A DNA stretch of 64,000 bases from Agromyces cerinus (GTDB lineage Bacteria > Actinomycetota > Actinomycetes > Actinomycetales > Microbacteriaceae): NCBI RefSeq assembly GCF_016907835.1, contig NZ_JAFBCT010000001.1, positions 1,860,001-1,924,000 on the forward strand. The letters run 5' to 3'. Shown here piece after piece: positions 41,364-49,958 of the stretch. A program made the position numbers and the translations under genes. Each line of letters opens with the position of its first letter. Positions within the stretch are counted from its first letter, which is position 1. The notes under the pieces were generated by a model. The model worked only from the letters and a program-made list of their open reading frames with translations, was not told the origin of the DNA and did no database searches.

Positions 41364-42731
41364 ATGACGGCACCCACCGGATACCTCACCCTCGACGCGT
41401 TGCGCGGCGCGGTCGCCGACGGCCACGTCGACACCGTCATCGTCGCCTTCACCGACATGCAGGGCCGGCTCGTCGGCAAACGCGTCTCGGCGCGGCTCTT
41501 CCTCGAGGATGTCGCCGCGCACGGCGCGGAGTGCTGCAACTACCTGCTCGCCGTCGACGTCGACATGAACACCGTCGACGGCTATGCGATGTCGAGCTGG
41601 GAGCGCGGCTACGGCGACATGGCGATGATCCCCGACTTCCAGACCCTGCGCATGGCGCCCTGGCTCGAGGCGACGGCGCTCGTCACGGCCGACCTGCAAT
41701 GGCTCGACGGCGCCTCCGTCGAGGCCTCGCCCCGGCGCATCCTGCAGCGGCAGCTCGAACGACTCGCCGAGCGCGGCCTCACCGCCTTCGTCGGCACCGA
41801 GCTCGAGTTCATCGTCTTCGACGACTCGTTCCGCACCGCCTGGCAGAAGGGCTACCGCGAGCTCACGCCGGCCAGCGACTACAACATCGACTACGCTCTG
41901 CTCGCCTCGACGCGCATGGAGCCACTGCTCCGCGACATCCGGAACTCGATGGACGGCGCGGGCATGTACTGCGAGGGCGTGAAGGGCGAGTGCAACCTCG
42001 GCCAGCAGGAGATCGCATTCCGCTACACGGATGCGCTCGGCACGTGCGACAACCACTCCGTCTACAAGAACGGTGCGAAGGAGATCGCCGACCGGCACGG
42101 CAAGTCGCTGACCTTCATGGCGAAGTTCAACGAGCGCGAGGGCAACAGCTGCCACATCCACATCTCCCTGCGCGGCGAGAACGGCGAAGCGGTCTTCAGC
42201 GACCCGGATGCCCCGCACGGCATGTCGACCCTGTTCCGTCGGTTCCTCGCGGGCCAGGTCGCCGCGATGCGCGAGCTCACGCTCTTCTCCGCACCGAACA
42301 TCAACTCGTACAAGCGCTATGTCGCGGGCAGCTTCGCCCCGACCGCGATCGCCTGGGGTCTCGACAACCGCACGTGCGCGCTGCGCGTCGTGGGGCGCGG
42401 GCTCGGCATGCGCGTCGAGAACCGGGTGCCGGGCGGCGACGTGAACCAGTACCTCGCGGTCGCCGCCCTCATCGCAGCGGGCCTCGCGGGCATCGACGGC
42501 GAGCTCGAGCTCGACGACCTGTTCGAGGGCAACGCCTACGAGAGCGACGTGGCGCGCGTGCCGGCGACGCTGCGGGAGTCGGCCGACCTCTTCGCAGGCT
42601 CGGCGATCGCCCGCGAGGCGTTCGGCGACGAGGTCGTCGAGCACTACCTGAACAACGCACGCATCGAGCTCGCCGCCTACGACGCGGCCGTCACGGACTG
42701 GGAGCGGGTGCGTGGCTTCGAACGACTCTGA
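41364..42731 (+). CDS. Glutamine-synthetase-like gamma-glutamyl-amine ligase (GlnA4 type)
   Basis: A 455-residue member of the GS family that lacks the adenylylation site region of true GSI. The ATP and glutamate sites are present: GTELEFIVFDDSF, GECNLGQQEIAFRYTDAL, GNSCHIHISLR and APNINSYKRYV. The layout matches the actinobacterial GlnA3/GlnA4 branch, which joins polyamines or ethanolamine to glutamate using ATP. Because the divergent gene is an ethanolamine-type permease, gamma-glutamyl-ethanolamide synthesis is the best guess. GGAGG lies 8 nt before the ATG. It heads a compact operon with the amidotransferase-like hydrolase and aldehyde dehydrogenase. Confidence 0.9.
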   Translation: MTAPTGYLTLDALRGAVADGHVDTVIVAFTDMQGRLVGKRVSARLFLEDVAAHGAECCNYLLAVDVDMNTVDGYAMSSWERGYGDMAMIPDFQTLRMAPWLEATALVTADLQWLDGASVEASPRRILQRQLERLAERGLTAFVGTELEFIVFDDSFRTAWQKGYRELTPASDYNIDYALLASTRMEPLLRDIRNSMDGAGMYCEGVKGECNLGQQEIAFRYTDALGTCDNHSVYKNGAKEIADRHGKSLTFMAKFNEREGNSCHIHISLRGENGEAVFSDPDAPHGMSTLFRRFLAGQVAAMRELTLFSAPNINSYKRYVAGSFAPTAIAWGLDNRTCALRVVGRGLGMRVENRVPGGDVNQYLAVAALIAAGLAGIDGELELDDLFEGNAYESDVARVPATLRESADLFAGSAIAREAFGDEVVEHYLNNARIELAAYDAAVTDWERVRGFERL

Positions 42732-43551
42732 GCCGATGACGGATGCGCCAGCCACGGCGCCCGCACCGGCACCGGCACCGGCACCGGTGATCGGCATCAC
42801 GACCTACCTCGAGCAGGCGCAGACCGGGGTGTGGGACGTGCGGGCCTCCTTCCTGCCGAAGGTCTACATCGACGCCGTCACCGACGCGGGCGGCATCGCC
42901 GTGCTGCTGCCGCCGCAACCCGCTGACGACGCGACCGCGCGGGCCGTGCTCGGCACGCTCGACGGGCTCATCGTCTCGGGCGGCGCCGACGTCGACCCCG
43001 CGCGCTACGGCCAGACGCCGCACGAGCGCACCGGCGCGCCGCGCACCGATCGCGACGAATGGGAGGACCACCTGCTGACCGCGGCCATCGACCTCGAGCT
43101 GCCGTTCCTCGGCATCTGCCGCGGCGCACAGATGCTGAACGTGGCGCTCGGCGGCACGCTCGTGCAGCACCTGCCCGACGTCGTCGGCAGCGACGCCTAT
43201 CAGCCGGGGCCCGCGCAATTCGGCGAGACCGCCGCGATCGTCGAGCCCGACTCGCGTCTGGCGGCCGTGCTCGGTGACGCCGCGACTCCCCTGCCGATCC
43301 ACGTCTACCACCACCAGGCGCTCGACGAGGTGGCCGACGGCCTGCGGGTGACCGCCCGCACCGACGACGGCGTCATCGAGGCCGTCGAGCTCGAGACGGT
43401 GCCGTTCGGCATCGGGGTGCAATGGCATCCCGAGGAGAACGCCGCCGACCGCCGGCTCTTCGCCGGACTCGTCGACGCGGCCCGCGAGCACCGCGCCGCA
43501 CGCTCCGCGACCGCTGCCTCGAACGCCCCTTCCGAAAGGACCGCCCAGTGA
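42712..43551 (+). CDS. Class I amidotransferase-like gamma-glutamyl hydrolase (PuuD type)
   Basis: A 279-residue glutamine amidotransferase-class I (C26) protein. The nucleophile is in LGICRGAQMLNVALGG (Cys) and the His-Glu pair in GVQWHPEEN, with GLIVSGGADVDPARYGQ in front. It would release glutamate from gamma-glutamylated product. The GTG at 42712 has GGAG 7 nt upstream and overlaps the ligase gene by 20 nt; an ATG at 42736 is the alternative, without a ribosome site. Residues 12-25 are an Ala-Pro repeat encoded by GGCACC tandem units. GTG of the next gene overlaps its stop. Confidence 0.88.
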   Translation: MASNDSEPMTDAPATAPAPAPAPAPVIGITTYLEQAQTGVWDVRASFLPKVYIDAVTDAGGIAVLLPPQPADDATARAVLGTLDGLIVSGGADVDPARYGQTPHERTGAPRTDRDEWEDHLLTAAIDLELPFLGICRGAQMLNVALGGTLVQHLPDVVGSDAYQPGPAQFGETAAIVEPDSRLAAVLGDAATPLPIHVYHHQALDEVADGLRVTARTDDGVIEAVELETVPFGIGVQWHPEENAADRRLFAGLVDAAREHRAARSATAASNAPSERTAQ

Positions 43552-44903
43552 CCCACACGATCGTCAACCCCGCCGACGAGAGCGTCGTGACCACGGTCGC
43601 CGCCGCGTCGATCGAAGACACCGATGCCGCGATCGCCCGCGCCGCCGCGGCGCAGCGCGACTGGGCCCGCCTCGCGCCCGTCGATCGTGCACGCCTCCTC
43701 CGCCGCTTCGCCGACGCCGTCGACGGCGCGGTCGAGGAGCTCGCGGCCATCGAGATGCGCAATTCGGGGCATCCGATCAGCCAGGCCCGGTGGGAGGCGG
43801 GGCACGTGCGCGACGTGCTCGAGTACTACTCCGCCTCGCCCGAACGTCTCTTCGGCCGTCAGATCCCCGTGGCGGGCGGTCTCGACGTCACCTTCCAGGA
43901 GCCGCTCGGCGTCGTCGGCGTGATCACGCCGTGGAACTTCCCGATGACGATCGCCGCGTGGGGCTTCGCGCCCGCGCTCGCGGCCGGCAACGCCGTCGTG
44001 CTGAAGCCCGCCGAGTGGACCCCGCTCACGAGCATGCGACTCGCCGAACTCGGGCTCGAGGCGGGCCTTCCCGACGGCCTCTTCCAGGTGATCCCCGGCA
44101 AGGGATCGGTCGTCGGCCAGCGCTTCGTGACGAACGAGACCGTGCGCAAGATCGTCTTCACCGGCTCGACCGAGATCGGCAAGCAGATCATGTCGGGCTG
44201 CGCCGACCAGGTGAAGCGCGTGACCCTCGAACTCGGCGGCAAGAGCGCCAACATCGTCTTCGCCGACGCCGACCTCGAACGCGCCGCGGCGACCGCGCCC
44301 TACGGCGTCTTCGAGAACGCCGGCCAGGACTGCTGCGCGCGCAGCCGGATCCTCGTCGAGCGGAGCGTCTACGAGCGCTTCATGGAGCTGCTCGAACCCG
44401 CTGTCGCGGGTGTTCGGGTCGGCGATCCCGCCGACGAGGCGACCGAGATGGGCCCGCTCGTCGCCGAAGCCCACCTCGAGCGCGTGCGCTCCTTCGTGCC
44501 GGACGACTCGGAGCTCGCGTTCCGCGCCACCGCGCCCACGGGCCCGGGCTTCTGGTTCCCGCCCACCGTGCTCACGCCCGCGCGCGACTCGCGCACCGCC
44601 CGCGAGGAGATCTTCGGCCCCGTCGTCTCGGTGTTCCCGTTCGACGACGAAGACGACGCGGTGCGCTTCGCGAATGCGAGCGAGTACGGCCTCTCGGGCT
44701 CGATCTGGACCCGCGACCTGAGCCGCGGCATCCGCGTCGCCCGAGCCGTCGAGTCGGGCAACCTCTCGGTGAACTCGCACTCCTCGGTGCGCTACTCGAC
44801 GCCGTTCGGCGGGTTCAAGCAGTCGGGCCTCGGCCGCGAGCTCGGACCCGACGCTCCACTCGCCTTCACCGAGACCAAGAACGTCTTCCTCGCCGTCGAC
44901 TGA
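43548..44903 (+). CDS. Aldehyde dehydrogenase
   Basis: A 451-residue NAD(P)-dependent aldehyde dehydrogenase. Catalytic features: GVITPWNFPMTIAAWGFAPA, VLKPAEWTPLTS, IVFTGSTEIGKQIM, LELGGKSANIV with the general-base Glu, and AGQDCCARSRI with the nucleophile Cys. FGGFKQSGLGRELGPDA is the C-terminal family end. GAAAGGA precedes the GTG at 43548. It overlaps the hydrolase stop. In the gamma-glutamylation route it would oxidise the aldehyde formed from the gamma-glutamyl amine alcohol to the acid before hydrolysis. Confidence 0.93.
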   Translation: MTHTIVNPADESVVTTVAAASIEDTDAAIARAAAAQRDWARLAPVDRARLLRRFADAVDGAVEELAAIEMRNSGHPISQARWEAGHVRDVLEYYSASPERLFGRQIPVAGGLDVTFQEPLGVVGVITPWNFPMTIAAWGFAPALAAGNAVVLKPAEWTPLTSMRLAELGLEAGLPDGLFQVIPGKGSVVGQRFVTNETVRKIVFTGSTEIGKQIMSGCADQVKRVTLELGGKSANIVFADADLERAAATAPYGVFENAGQDCCARSRILVERSVYERFMELLEPAVAGVRVGDPADEATEMGPLVAEAHLERVRSFVPDDSELAFRATAPTGPGFWFPPTVLTPARDSRTAREEIFGPVVSVFPFDDEDDAVRFANASEYGLSGSIWTRDLSRGIRVARAVESGNLSVNSHSSVRYSTPFGGFKQSGLGRELGPDAPLAFTETKNVFLAVD

Positions 44904-44930
44904 CGACACGAACCCTACGACAGGAGCACC

Positions 44931-45722
44931 ATGACCGACCTTCCACGCATCGACCTCACCCAGCGCCTCGCCGGCCGCGTGGCCGTGATCACCGGCGGCG
45001 CCTCGGGCATCGGCCTCGCGACAGCCAAGCGCCTCGCAGCCGAGGGCGCGCACGTCGTCATCGGCGACATGGACGCCACGACCGGACCGGCAGCCGCCGA
45101 ACTCGTCGGCGGACTGTTCGTGCAGGTCGACGTCACCGACGAGGCCCAGGTCGACCACCTCTTCGACGAGGCCGCCCGCGTCTACGGCTCGGTCGACATC
45201 GCCTTCAACAACGCGGGCATCTCGCCGCCCGACGACGACTCGATCGAGACGACCGAGCTGCCGGCCTGGCAGAAGGTGCAGGACGTCAACCTGAAGTCGG
45301 TCTACCTGTGCTCGCGCGCGGCCCTGCGGCACATGGTCGCGCAGGGGCGCGGCTCGATCATCAACACGGCCTCGTTCGTGGCGGTGCTGGGGTCGGCGAC
45401 CTCGCAGATCTCGTACACGGCGTCGAAGGGCGGCGTGCTCGCGATGAGCCGCGAGCTCGGCGTGCAGTTCGCACGGCAGGGCATCCGCGTGAACGCGCTC
45501 TGCCCGGGCCCGGTGAACACGCCGCTGCTGCAGGAGCTGTTCGCGAAGGACCAGGAGCGTGCGCAGCGCCGCCTCGTGCACATCCCCGTGGGTCGCTTCG
45601 CCGAACCCGAGGAGCTCGCGGCGGCGGTCGCGTTCCTCGCGAGCGACGATGCCTCGTTCATCACCGGCTCGACGTTCCTCGTCGACGGCGGCATCAGCTC
45701 GGCCTACGTCACACCGCTCTAG
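44931..45722 (+). CDS. SDR-family oxidoreductase
   Basis: A 263-residue short-chain dehydrogenase. TGGASGIGLATAKRLAAEG, GDMDAT (acidic residue, so NAD is likely), NNAGI, NTASFVAVLG, SYTASKGGVLAMSRE and the final FITGSTFLVDGGISS are present. AGGAG precedes the ATG. In this operon the natural job is oxidising the hydroxyl of gamma-glutamyl-ethanolamide to the aldehyde for the preceding enzyme, replacing the amine oxidase of the putrescine route. This role is inferred from context. Confidence 0.88.
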   Translation: MTDLPRIDLTQRLAGRVAVITGGASGIGLATAKRLAAEGAHVVIGDMDATTGPAAAELVGGLFVQVDVTDEAQVDHLFDEAARVYGSVDIAFNNAGISPPDDDSIETTELPAWQKVQDVNLKSVYLCSRAALRHMVAQGRGSIINTASFVAVLGSATSQISYTASKGGVLAMSRELGVQFARQGIRVNALCPGPVNTPLLQELFAKDQERAQRRLVHIPVGRFAEPEELAAAVAFLASDDASFITGSTFLVDGGISSAYVTPL

Positions 45723-45731
45723 GCTCGAAGC

Positions 45732-46502
45732 ATGGGCGATGCGGTGGACGACGAGCAGGCCGAGCAGGCCGAACCGGCCGAGGTGCTGAGCGCCGGGCTG
45801 CTGCTCACCCCGGCGCGCCCCGCCAACGCCTTCGAGGAGACGGTGCAGCGGCTGCTGCAGTCGATCCGGTTGGGGCTCATCGGCCCCGGCGAGCGACTGC
45901 CCGCCGAGCGCGAGCTGGCCGCCATGCTCGAGGTCAGTCGCGACACGCTGCGCGAGGCCATCGGCTCGCTCGCCGACGCCGGATGGGTCGTGGCCCGGCG
46001 CGGACGCTACGGCGGCACCTTCGTCTCCGACGAGCTGCCCGTGGCGCTCCCCGCATCGCCGGGCACGGCCGACGACCCGTTCGTGACCTCCGGCCGGCTC
46101 GAGGACACGCTCGCGCTGCGCTCGGTGATCGAGGTCGGCGCCGCGCACCGCGCTGCCGAGAGCGAGCTGTCGGGCAACGACCGCGAGCGGCTCTGGCAGG
46201 CCTACGAGGAGTGCAGCGCCGCCGTGGGCGAGCAGTACCGCATGGCGGACTCCCGCCTGCACCTGCTGATCGCCGAGGTGCTCGGGGCGCCGAGCGTGAT
46301 CCCGCTCGTCGCCGACGTGCGCATGCGGGTCAACGAGCTCCTCGACGGCATTCCCCTGCTCGCGCCGAACATCGCGCACTCGAACGAGCAGCACCGGGCG
46401 ATCGTCGGCGCGATCCTCCGGGGCAGCCCCGACGACGCCGCGAGCGCCATGGCCGAGCACCTCGAGGGCACCGAGGCGCTGCTGCGCGGCTTCTACGCCT
46501 GA
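45732..46502 (+). CDS. FadR-type GntR regulator of the ethanolamine island
   Basis: A 256-residue regulator with a 35-residue acidic extension, then the winged helix (RLLQSIRLGLIGPGERLPAE, LAAMLEVSRDTLREAIGSLA, ARRGRYGGTFV) and an FCD domain. The ATG is 6 nt after TAGGCT; the TAG of this box is also the stop codon of the SDR gene, so the promoter overlaps that gene. It probably represses the permease and the operon through the AATGGTY-N9-GACCWTT sites. In Streptomyces the equivalent regulator is the EpuR group; orthology was not tested. Confidence 0.92.
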   Translation: MGDAVDDEQAEQAEPAEVLSAGLLLTPARPANAFEETVQRLLQSIRLGLIGPGERLPAERELAAMLEVSRDTLREAIGSLADAGWVVARRGRYGGTFVSDELPVALPASPGTADDPFVTSGRLEDTLALRSVIEVGAAHRAAESELSGNDRERLWQAYEECSAAVGEQYRMADSRLHLLIAEVLGAPSVIPLVADVRMRVNELLDGIPLLAPNIAHSNEQHRAIVGAILRGSPDDAASAMAEHLEGTEALLRGFYA

Positions 46503-46524
46503 GCGGATGCCGCGGCATCCGCTC
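46501..46524. repeat. 24-bp perfect palindrome with GGATGC/GCATCC arms
   Basis: Starts at the last two bases of the regulator stop codon (GAGCGGATGCCG and its exact complement). It has no loop. It shares its core with the hairpins at 14233 and 48368. Confidence 0.8.
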
Positions 46525-46547
46525 GCCTCGCCGTCGCCGTGAACGCG

Positions 46548-46583
46548 GAGACGGGCCGCCTCCCGAGGGAGGCGGCCCGTCTC
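46548..46583. terminator. Bidirectional terminator hairpin
   Basis: Sixteen-bp perfect stem (GAGACGGGCCGCCTCC and complement) with a CGAG loop, between convergent genes. No T-run follows. Confidence 0.8.
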
Positions 46584-46593
46584 AGGCGCGAAC

Positions 46594-46911
46594 TCAGAGG
46601 AACGCGAACGGCAGCATCGCGAGCCCGAAGACGATCGCGATGAGCCCGAAGAGCACGGTGCCCGCGAGCATCACGGCGTTCAGCACGATGCCCCAGATGG
46701 CCATGGTGCGCGACGCGGGCTCGCGCTTCAGCGCCAGGATGCCGAGCACGAGCCCGGCCACCGGCACGAAGAAGGTCGAGCTCGCCACGATGGAGACGAT
46801 GCCGAGCACGAGGCTCGCGATGCTGAACCCGTTCGTCTCCGCGGCCGGCGCGGCGTAGGGGTTCGGCTCCGCGAACGGCGCCTGGGTTGCGGTGTCGGTG
46901 ACGGTGGTCAT
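46594..46911 (-). CDS. DUF4190-like membrane protein
   Basis: A 105-residue protein with a short Pro/Ala-rich cytoplasmic start (EPNPYAAPAAETNGFSIASL) and two or three membrane helices. SLVLGIVSIVASSTFFVPVA followed by GLVLGILALKREPASRTMAI is the DUF4190 pattern, in which two helices flank a GILA..K loop. AGGAGAC lies 7 nt before the ATG. Function unknown; such proteins are common in actinobacterial cell envelopes. Confidence 0.8.
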   Translation of the reverse strand: MTTVTDTATQAPFAEPNPYAAPAAETNGFSIASLVLGIVSIVASSTFFVPVAGLVLGILALKREPASRTMAIWGIVLNAVMLAGTVLFGLIAIVFGLAMLPFAFL

Positions 46912-47051
46912 GTGATTTGTCTCCTGTTCGTGGGTGCCCGTTTTCGGGCGTGCTTCCACGCTACGGACCCGCGGAATCGCGCGGTATGGGGCTATCCCCC
47001 CGATACGATCGGATGGATCCCCACCCTTCCCCTCCCATGAAACGGAGCAGC

Positions 47052-48338
47052 ATGACTCTGCCCTGGACCATCCACGGCGACGGCAAGAACGTCAACCCCG
47101 GCGAGGTCGTCGCCCCCGGTGAGCGCCTGAGCTGGCCCCGCACGATCGGCCTCGGCGCCCAGCACGTCGTCGCCATGTTCGGTGCGACCTTCCTCGTGCC
47201 GATCCTCACGGGCTTCCCGCCCGCGACGACGCTGTTCTTCTCGGGTCTCGGCACCATCCTCTTCCTCGTGATCACGAAGAATCGGGTGCCGAGCTACCTC
47301 GGCTCCTCGTTCGCGTTCATCGCCCCGATCAGCGCAGCGATGGGCGCGAAGGGCATCGGCGACCCCATGGGCGCCGCGCTCTTCGGCATCGTCGTCGTCG
47401 GTGTGCTGCTCGCCCTCGTCGGCCTCCTCGTGCAGTGGGTCGGCACGCGCTGGATCGACGTGCTCATGCCGCCCGTCGTCGCGGGTGCGATCGTCGCGCT
47501 CATCGGCTTCAACCTCGCGCCGGCCGCGAAGAACAACTTCATGCTCGCCCCGCTCACCGCGCTCATCACGCTCGCCGCCGTCATCATCGCGAGCGTCGCC
47601 TTCCGCGGCATCCTCGGTCGCATGTCGATCCTCGTCGGCGTCGTGATCGGCTATGTCGCCGCGGCGATCCAGGGCGAGATCGACTTCACGCGCATCGCGG
47701 AGGCCGCGTGGATCGGCCTGCCGACCTTCCACCCGCCCGCGAACCCCTTCGCCGACGCCGCCGTGTGGGGCTTCCTCCCCGCGTTCCTGCCCGTCGTGCT
47801 CGTGCTCATCGCCGAGAACGTCGGCCACATCAAGGGCGTCGCGCAGATGACCGACCCGTCGGTGAACCGGTCGACCGGACGCGCGCTCTTCGCCGACGGC
47901 CTCGCCACGACGATCGCCGGCTTCTTCGGCGGCTCGGGCACGACCACCTACGGCGAGAACATCGGCGTCATGGCCGCGACCCGCATCTACTCGACCGCCG
48001 CCTACTGGATCGCGGGCATCGTCGCCGTGCTGCTCGGCCTCTCCCCCAAGTTCGGCGAGGTCATCAACACGATCCCGGCGGGCGTGCTCGGCGGCGTCAC
48101 GACGGCGCTCTACGGCCTCATCGGCATCATCGGCGTGAAGATCTGGCTCGACAACAAGGTCGACTTCTCGAAGCCGGTGAACCAGTTCACGGCGGCGACG
48201 GCCCTCATCATCGGCATCGCGGACTTCACGTTCGCGGTCGGCGGGGTCTCGTTCAACGGCATCGCGCTCGGCACGATCGCCGCCATCGTGATCTACCACC
48301 TCATGAACGGCATCGCCAAGGCGCGCGGCACGAACTGA
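47052..48338 (+). CDS. uraA: Uracil/xanthine permease (NCS2 family, UraA type)
   Basis: A 428-residue permease with about 14 membrane helices. GAQHVVAMFGATFLVPILTG, YLGSSFAFIAP, VLIAENVGHIKGVAQM (substrate Glu region) and FFGGSGTTTYGENIGVMAAT are the NCS2/UraA signatures. CGGAGCAG precedes the ATG at 47052. A TACGAT -10 box lies at 47004-47009, giving a leader of about 40 nt. It imports uracil with protons. No pyrimidine genes are adjacent. Confidence 0.92.
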   Translation: MTLPWTIHGDGKNVNPGEVVAPGERLSWPRTIGLGAQHVVAMFGATFLVPILTGFPPATTLFFSGLGTILFLVITKNRVPSYLGSSFAFIAPISAAMGAKGIGDPMGAALFGIVVVGVLLALVGLLVQWVGTRWIDVLMPPVVAGAIVALIGFNLAPAAKNNFMLAPLTALITLAAVIIASVAFRGILGRMSILVGVVIGYVAAAIQGEIDFTRIAEAAWIGLPTFHPPANPFADAAVWGFLPAFLPVVLVLIAENVGHIKGVAQMTDPSVNRSTGRALFADGLATTIAGFFGGSGTTTYGENIGVMAATRIYSTAAYWIAGIVAVLLGLSPKFGEVINTIPAGVLGGVTTALYGLIGIIGVKIWLDNKVDFSKPVNQFTAATALIIGIADFTFAVGGVSFNGIALGTIAAIVIYHLMNGIAKARGTN

Positions 48339-48367
48339 GCCGCGCGGCTCGCACGAGCCGGTGCACG

Positions 48368-48413
48368 AACGACGGATGCCCCGGGGCCGATCGGCCCCGG
48401 GGCATCCGTCGTT
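48368..48413. terminator. 46-bp perfect palindrome between convergent nucleobase permeases
   Basis: Each 23-nt half (starting AACGACGGATGCCCCGGGGC) is the exact complement of the other. It is followed by TTT on the plus strand. With the flanking genes convergent, it can terminate both. Confidence 0.85.
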
Positions 48414-48424
48414 TCAGCGGAAGG

Positions 48425-49900
48425 TCAGGCGAAGAGCGCCTCGACCGGCCCACGTGCGAAGTAGACGAGGAAGCCGGCCGCGACGATCCAGAGCAGCGGA
48501 CTGATCTCGCGAGCCTTGCCCGACAGCGAGCGCACGACGACCCAGGCGATGAAGCCCGCGCCGATGCCGTTGGCGATCGAGTAGGTGAGGGGCATGACGG
48601 TGATCGCGAGGAACACCGGCAGCAGCACCGAGAACTCCGAGAAGTCGATGTGCCTGATCTGCGCCATCATGAGCGCACCGACGATGACGAGCGCCGCCGA
48701 GGCGACCTCGGTCGGCACGATCGAGACGAGCGGCGTGAAGAACATCGCGGCGAGGAACAGCAGGCCCGTCACGATGTTCGCGAGGCCCGTGCGAGCACCC
48801 TCGCCGATGCCGGCGCCCGACTCGATGAAGACCGTGTTCGACGATGCCGAGGCGTAGCCACCGGCGACGGCGCCGACGCCCTCGACGATCAGCGCGGACT
48901 TCAGGCGGGGGAAGTCGCCCTTCGCGTCGGCGAGCTGCGCCTCTTTCGAGAGACCGGTCATCGTGCCCATGGCGTCGAAGAAGTTCGTGAAGACGAGCGT
49001 GAAGACGAGCATGACGGCGGCGAGCACGCCGATGCGCTCGAAGCTGCCGAACGAGACCTGTCCGACGAGCGAGAGGTCGGGCAGGCTCACGATCGAGCCG
49101 GTGAGCTCGGGCACCGAGAGGCTCCAGCCGCCCGCGTTGAACTCGTCGCCGGCGAACATCGGGCCGAGGTTCCAGATCGCCTCGACGACGACCGCGAGCA
49201 CCGTGCCCGAGACGAGGCCGATGAGGATGCCGCCCTTGACCTTGCGTGCCACGAGGATGCCGGTGAGCAGCAGGGTGACGATGAAGACGAGGGTCGGCAC
49301 GGTCGCGACGGAGCCGTCGACGCCGAGGCCGACGGGCGGCGACGGGTCGCCGGTCGACGTGACGAAGCCCGCGTTGACGAAGCCGATGAACGCGATGAAG
49401 ACGCCGATGCCGACGGTGATCGCGAGCTTCAGCTGGATCGGCACGGCATCGAAGATGAGACGCCGGAGGCCGGTCGCGGCGAGCAGCACGATGATGAGGC
49501 CGTTGATGACGACGAGGCCCATCGCCTCCGGCCAGGTGACCTGGCCGACGACCGAGACCGCGAGGAACGAGTTGATGCCGAGGCCGGCGGCGAAGCCGAA
49601 CGGGAGCCGGGCGACGAGGCCGAACAGGATCGTCATGACACCGGCGGTGAGGCCCGTGACGGCAGAGACCTGGGCGAACCCGAGCTGGTTGCCGTCGACG
49701 TCGACGCCGGCCGACAGGATGATCGGGTTGAGGATCACGATGTAGGCCATCGTCACGAAGGTGACGATGCCGCCGCGCACCTCGGTGCCGACGGTGGAGC
49801 CGCGCTTGGTGATCTCGAAGAAGCGATCGACGGGATGCCGCGGCGTCTCGCTCTGCGGTGCCGCCTCAGGGGTCGTCTCGGTCGTCGTTTCAGTGGTCAT
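48425..49900 (-). CDS. Adenine/guanine/hypoxanthine permease (AzgA/PbuG type)
   Basis: A 491-residue NCS2-group AzgA permease. Diagnostic parts are RGSTVGTEVRGGIVTFVTMA, YIVILNPIILSAGVD, GLGINSFLAVSVVGQVTWPE, TNFFDAMGTMTGLSKEAQLA and YASASSNTVFIESGAGIGEG. Around 12 membrane helices. It imports purine bases with protons. The N-terminal TTETTTETTPEAAPQSE is low-complexity and cytoplasmic. Convergent with the uracil permease, from which it is separated by the perfect palindrome. No purine-riboswitch fold is evident before the start. Confidence 0.92.
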   Translation of the reverse strand: MTTETTTETTPEAAPQSETPRHPVDRFFEITKRGSTVGTEVRGGIVTFVTMAYIVILNPIILSAGVDVDGNQLGFAQVSAVTGLTAGVMTILFGLVARLPFGFAAGLGINSFLAVSVVGQVTWPEAMGLVVINGLIIVLLAATGLRRLIFDAVPIQLKLAITVGIGVFIAFIGFVNAGFVTSTGDPSPPVGLGVDGSVATVPTLVFIVTLLLTGILVARKVKGGILIGLVSGTVLAVVVEAIWNLGPMFAGDEFNAGGWSLSVPELTGSIVSLPDLSLVGQVSFGSFERIGVLAAVMLVFTLVFTNFFDAMGTMTGLSKEAQLADAKGDFPRLKSALIVEGVGAVAGGYASASSNTVFIESGAGIGEGARTGLANIVTGLLFLAAMFFTPLVSIVPTEVASAALVIVGALMMAQIRHIDFSEFSVLLPVFLAITVMPLTYSIANGIGAGFIAWVVVRSLSGKAREISPLLWIVAAGFLVYFARGPVEALFA

Positions 49901-49921
49901 CCGGGAACCTTCGATGAGGGA

Positions 49922-49939
49922 CGCGCCCAGGAGGGCGCG
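49922..49939 (-). terminator. Hairpin terminating the PiT operon
   Basis: CGCGCCC (49922-49928) and GGGCGCG (49933-49939) with a 4-nt loop, 19 nt beyond the stop of the small membrane protein gene. Confidence 0.65.
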
Positions 49940-49958
49940 ACGGGTGGACTGGAGTGGC

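Noticed and set aside
43305..46460. Open frame of about 1050 codons on the minus strand opposite the ethanolamine operon
   Set aside because: Antisense shadow of the aldehyde dehydrogenase, SDR and regulator genes with no recognisable domain.
41141..46502. Ethanolamine ammonia-lyase microcompartment cluster
   Set aside because: No lyase subunits, shell proteins or cobalamin genes are present; the enzymes fit the gamma-glutamylation route.
48339..49900. Purine riboswitch upstream of the nucleobase permeases
   Set aside because: The gap before the purine permease is only about 60 nt and folds as a simple GC hairpin; no purine aptamer core is visible.
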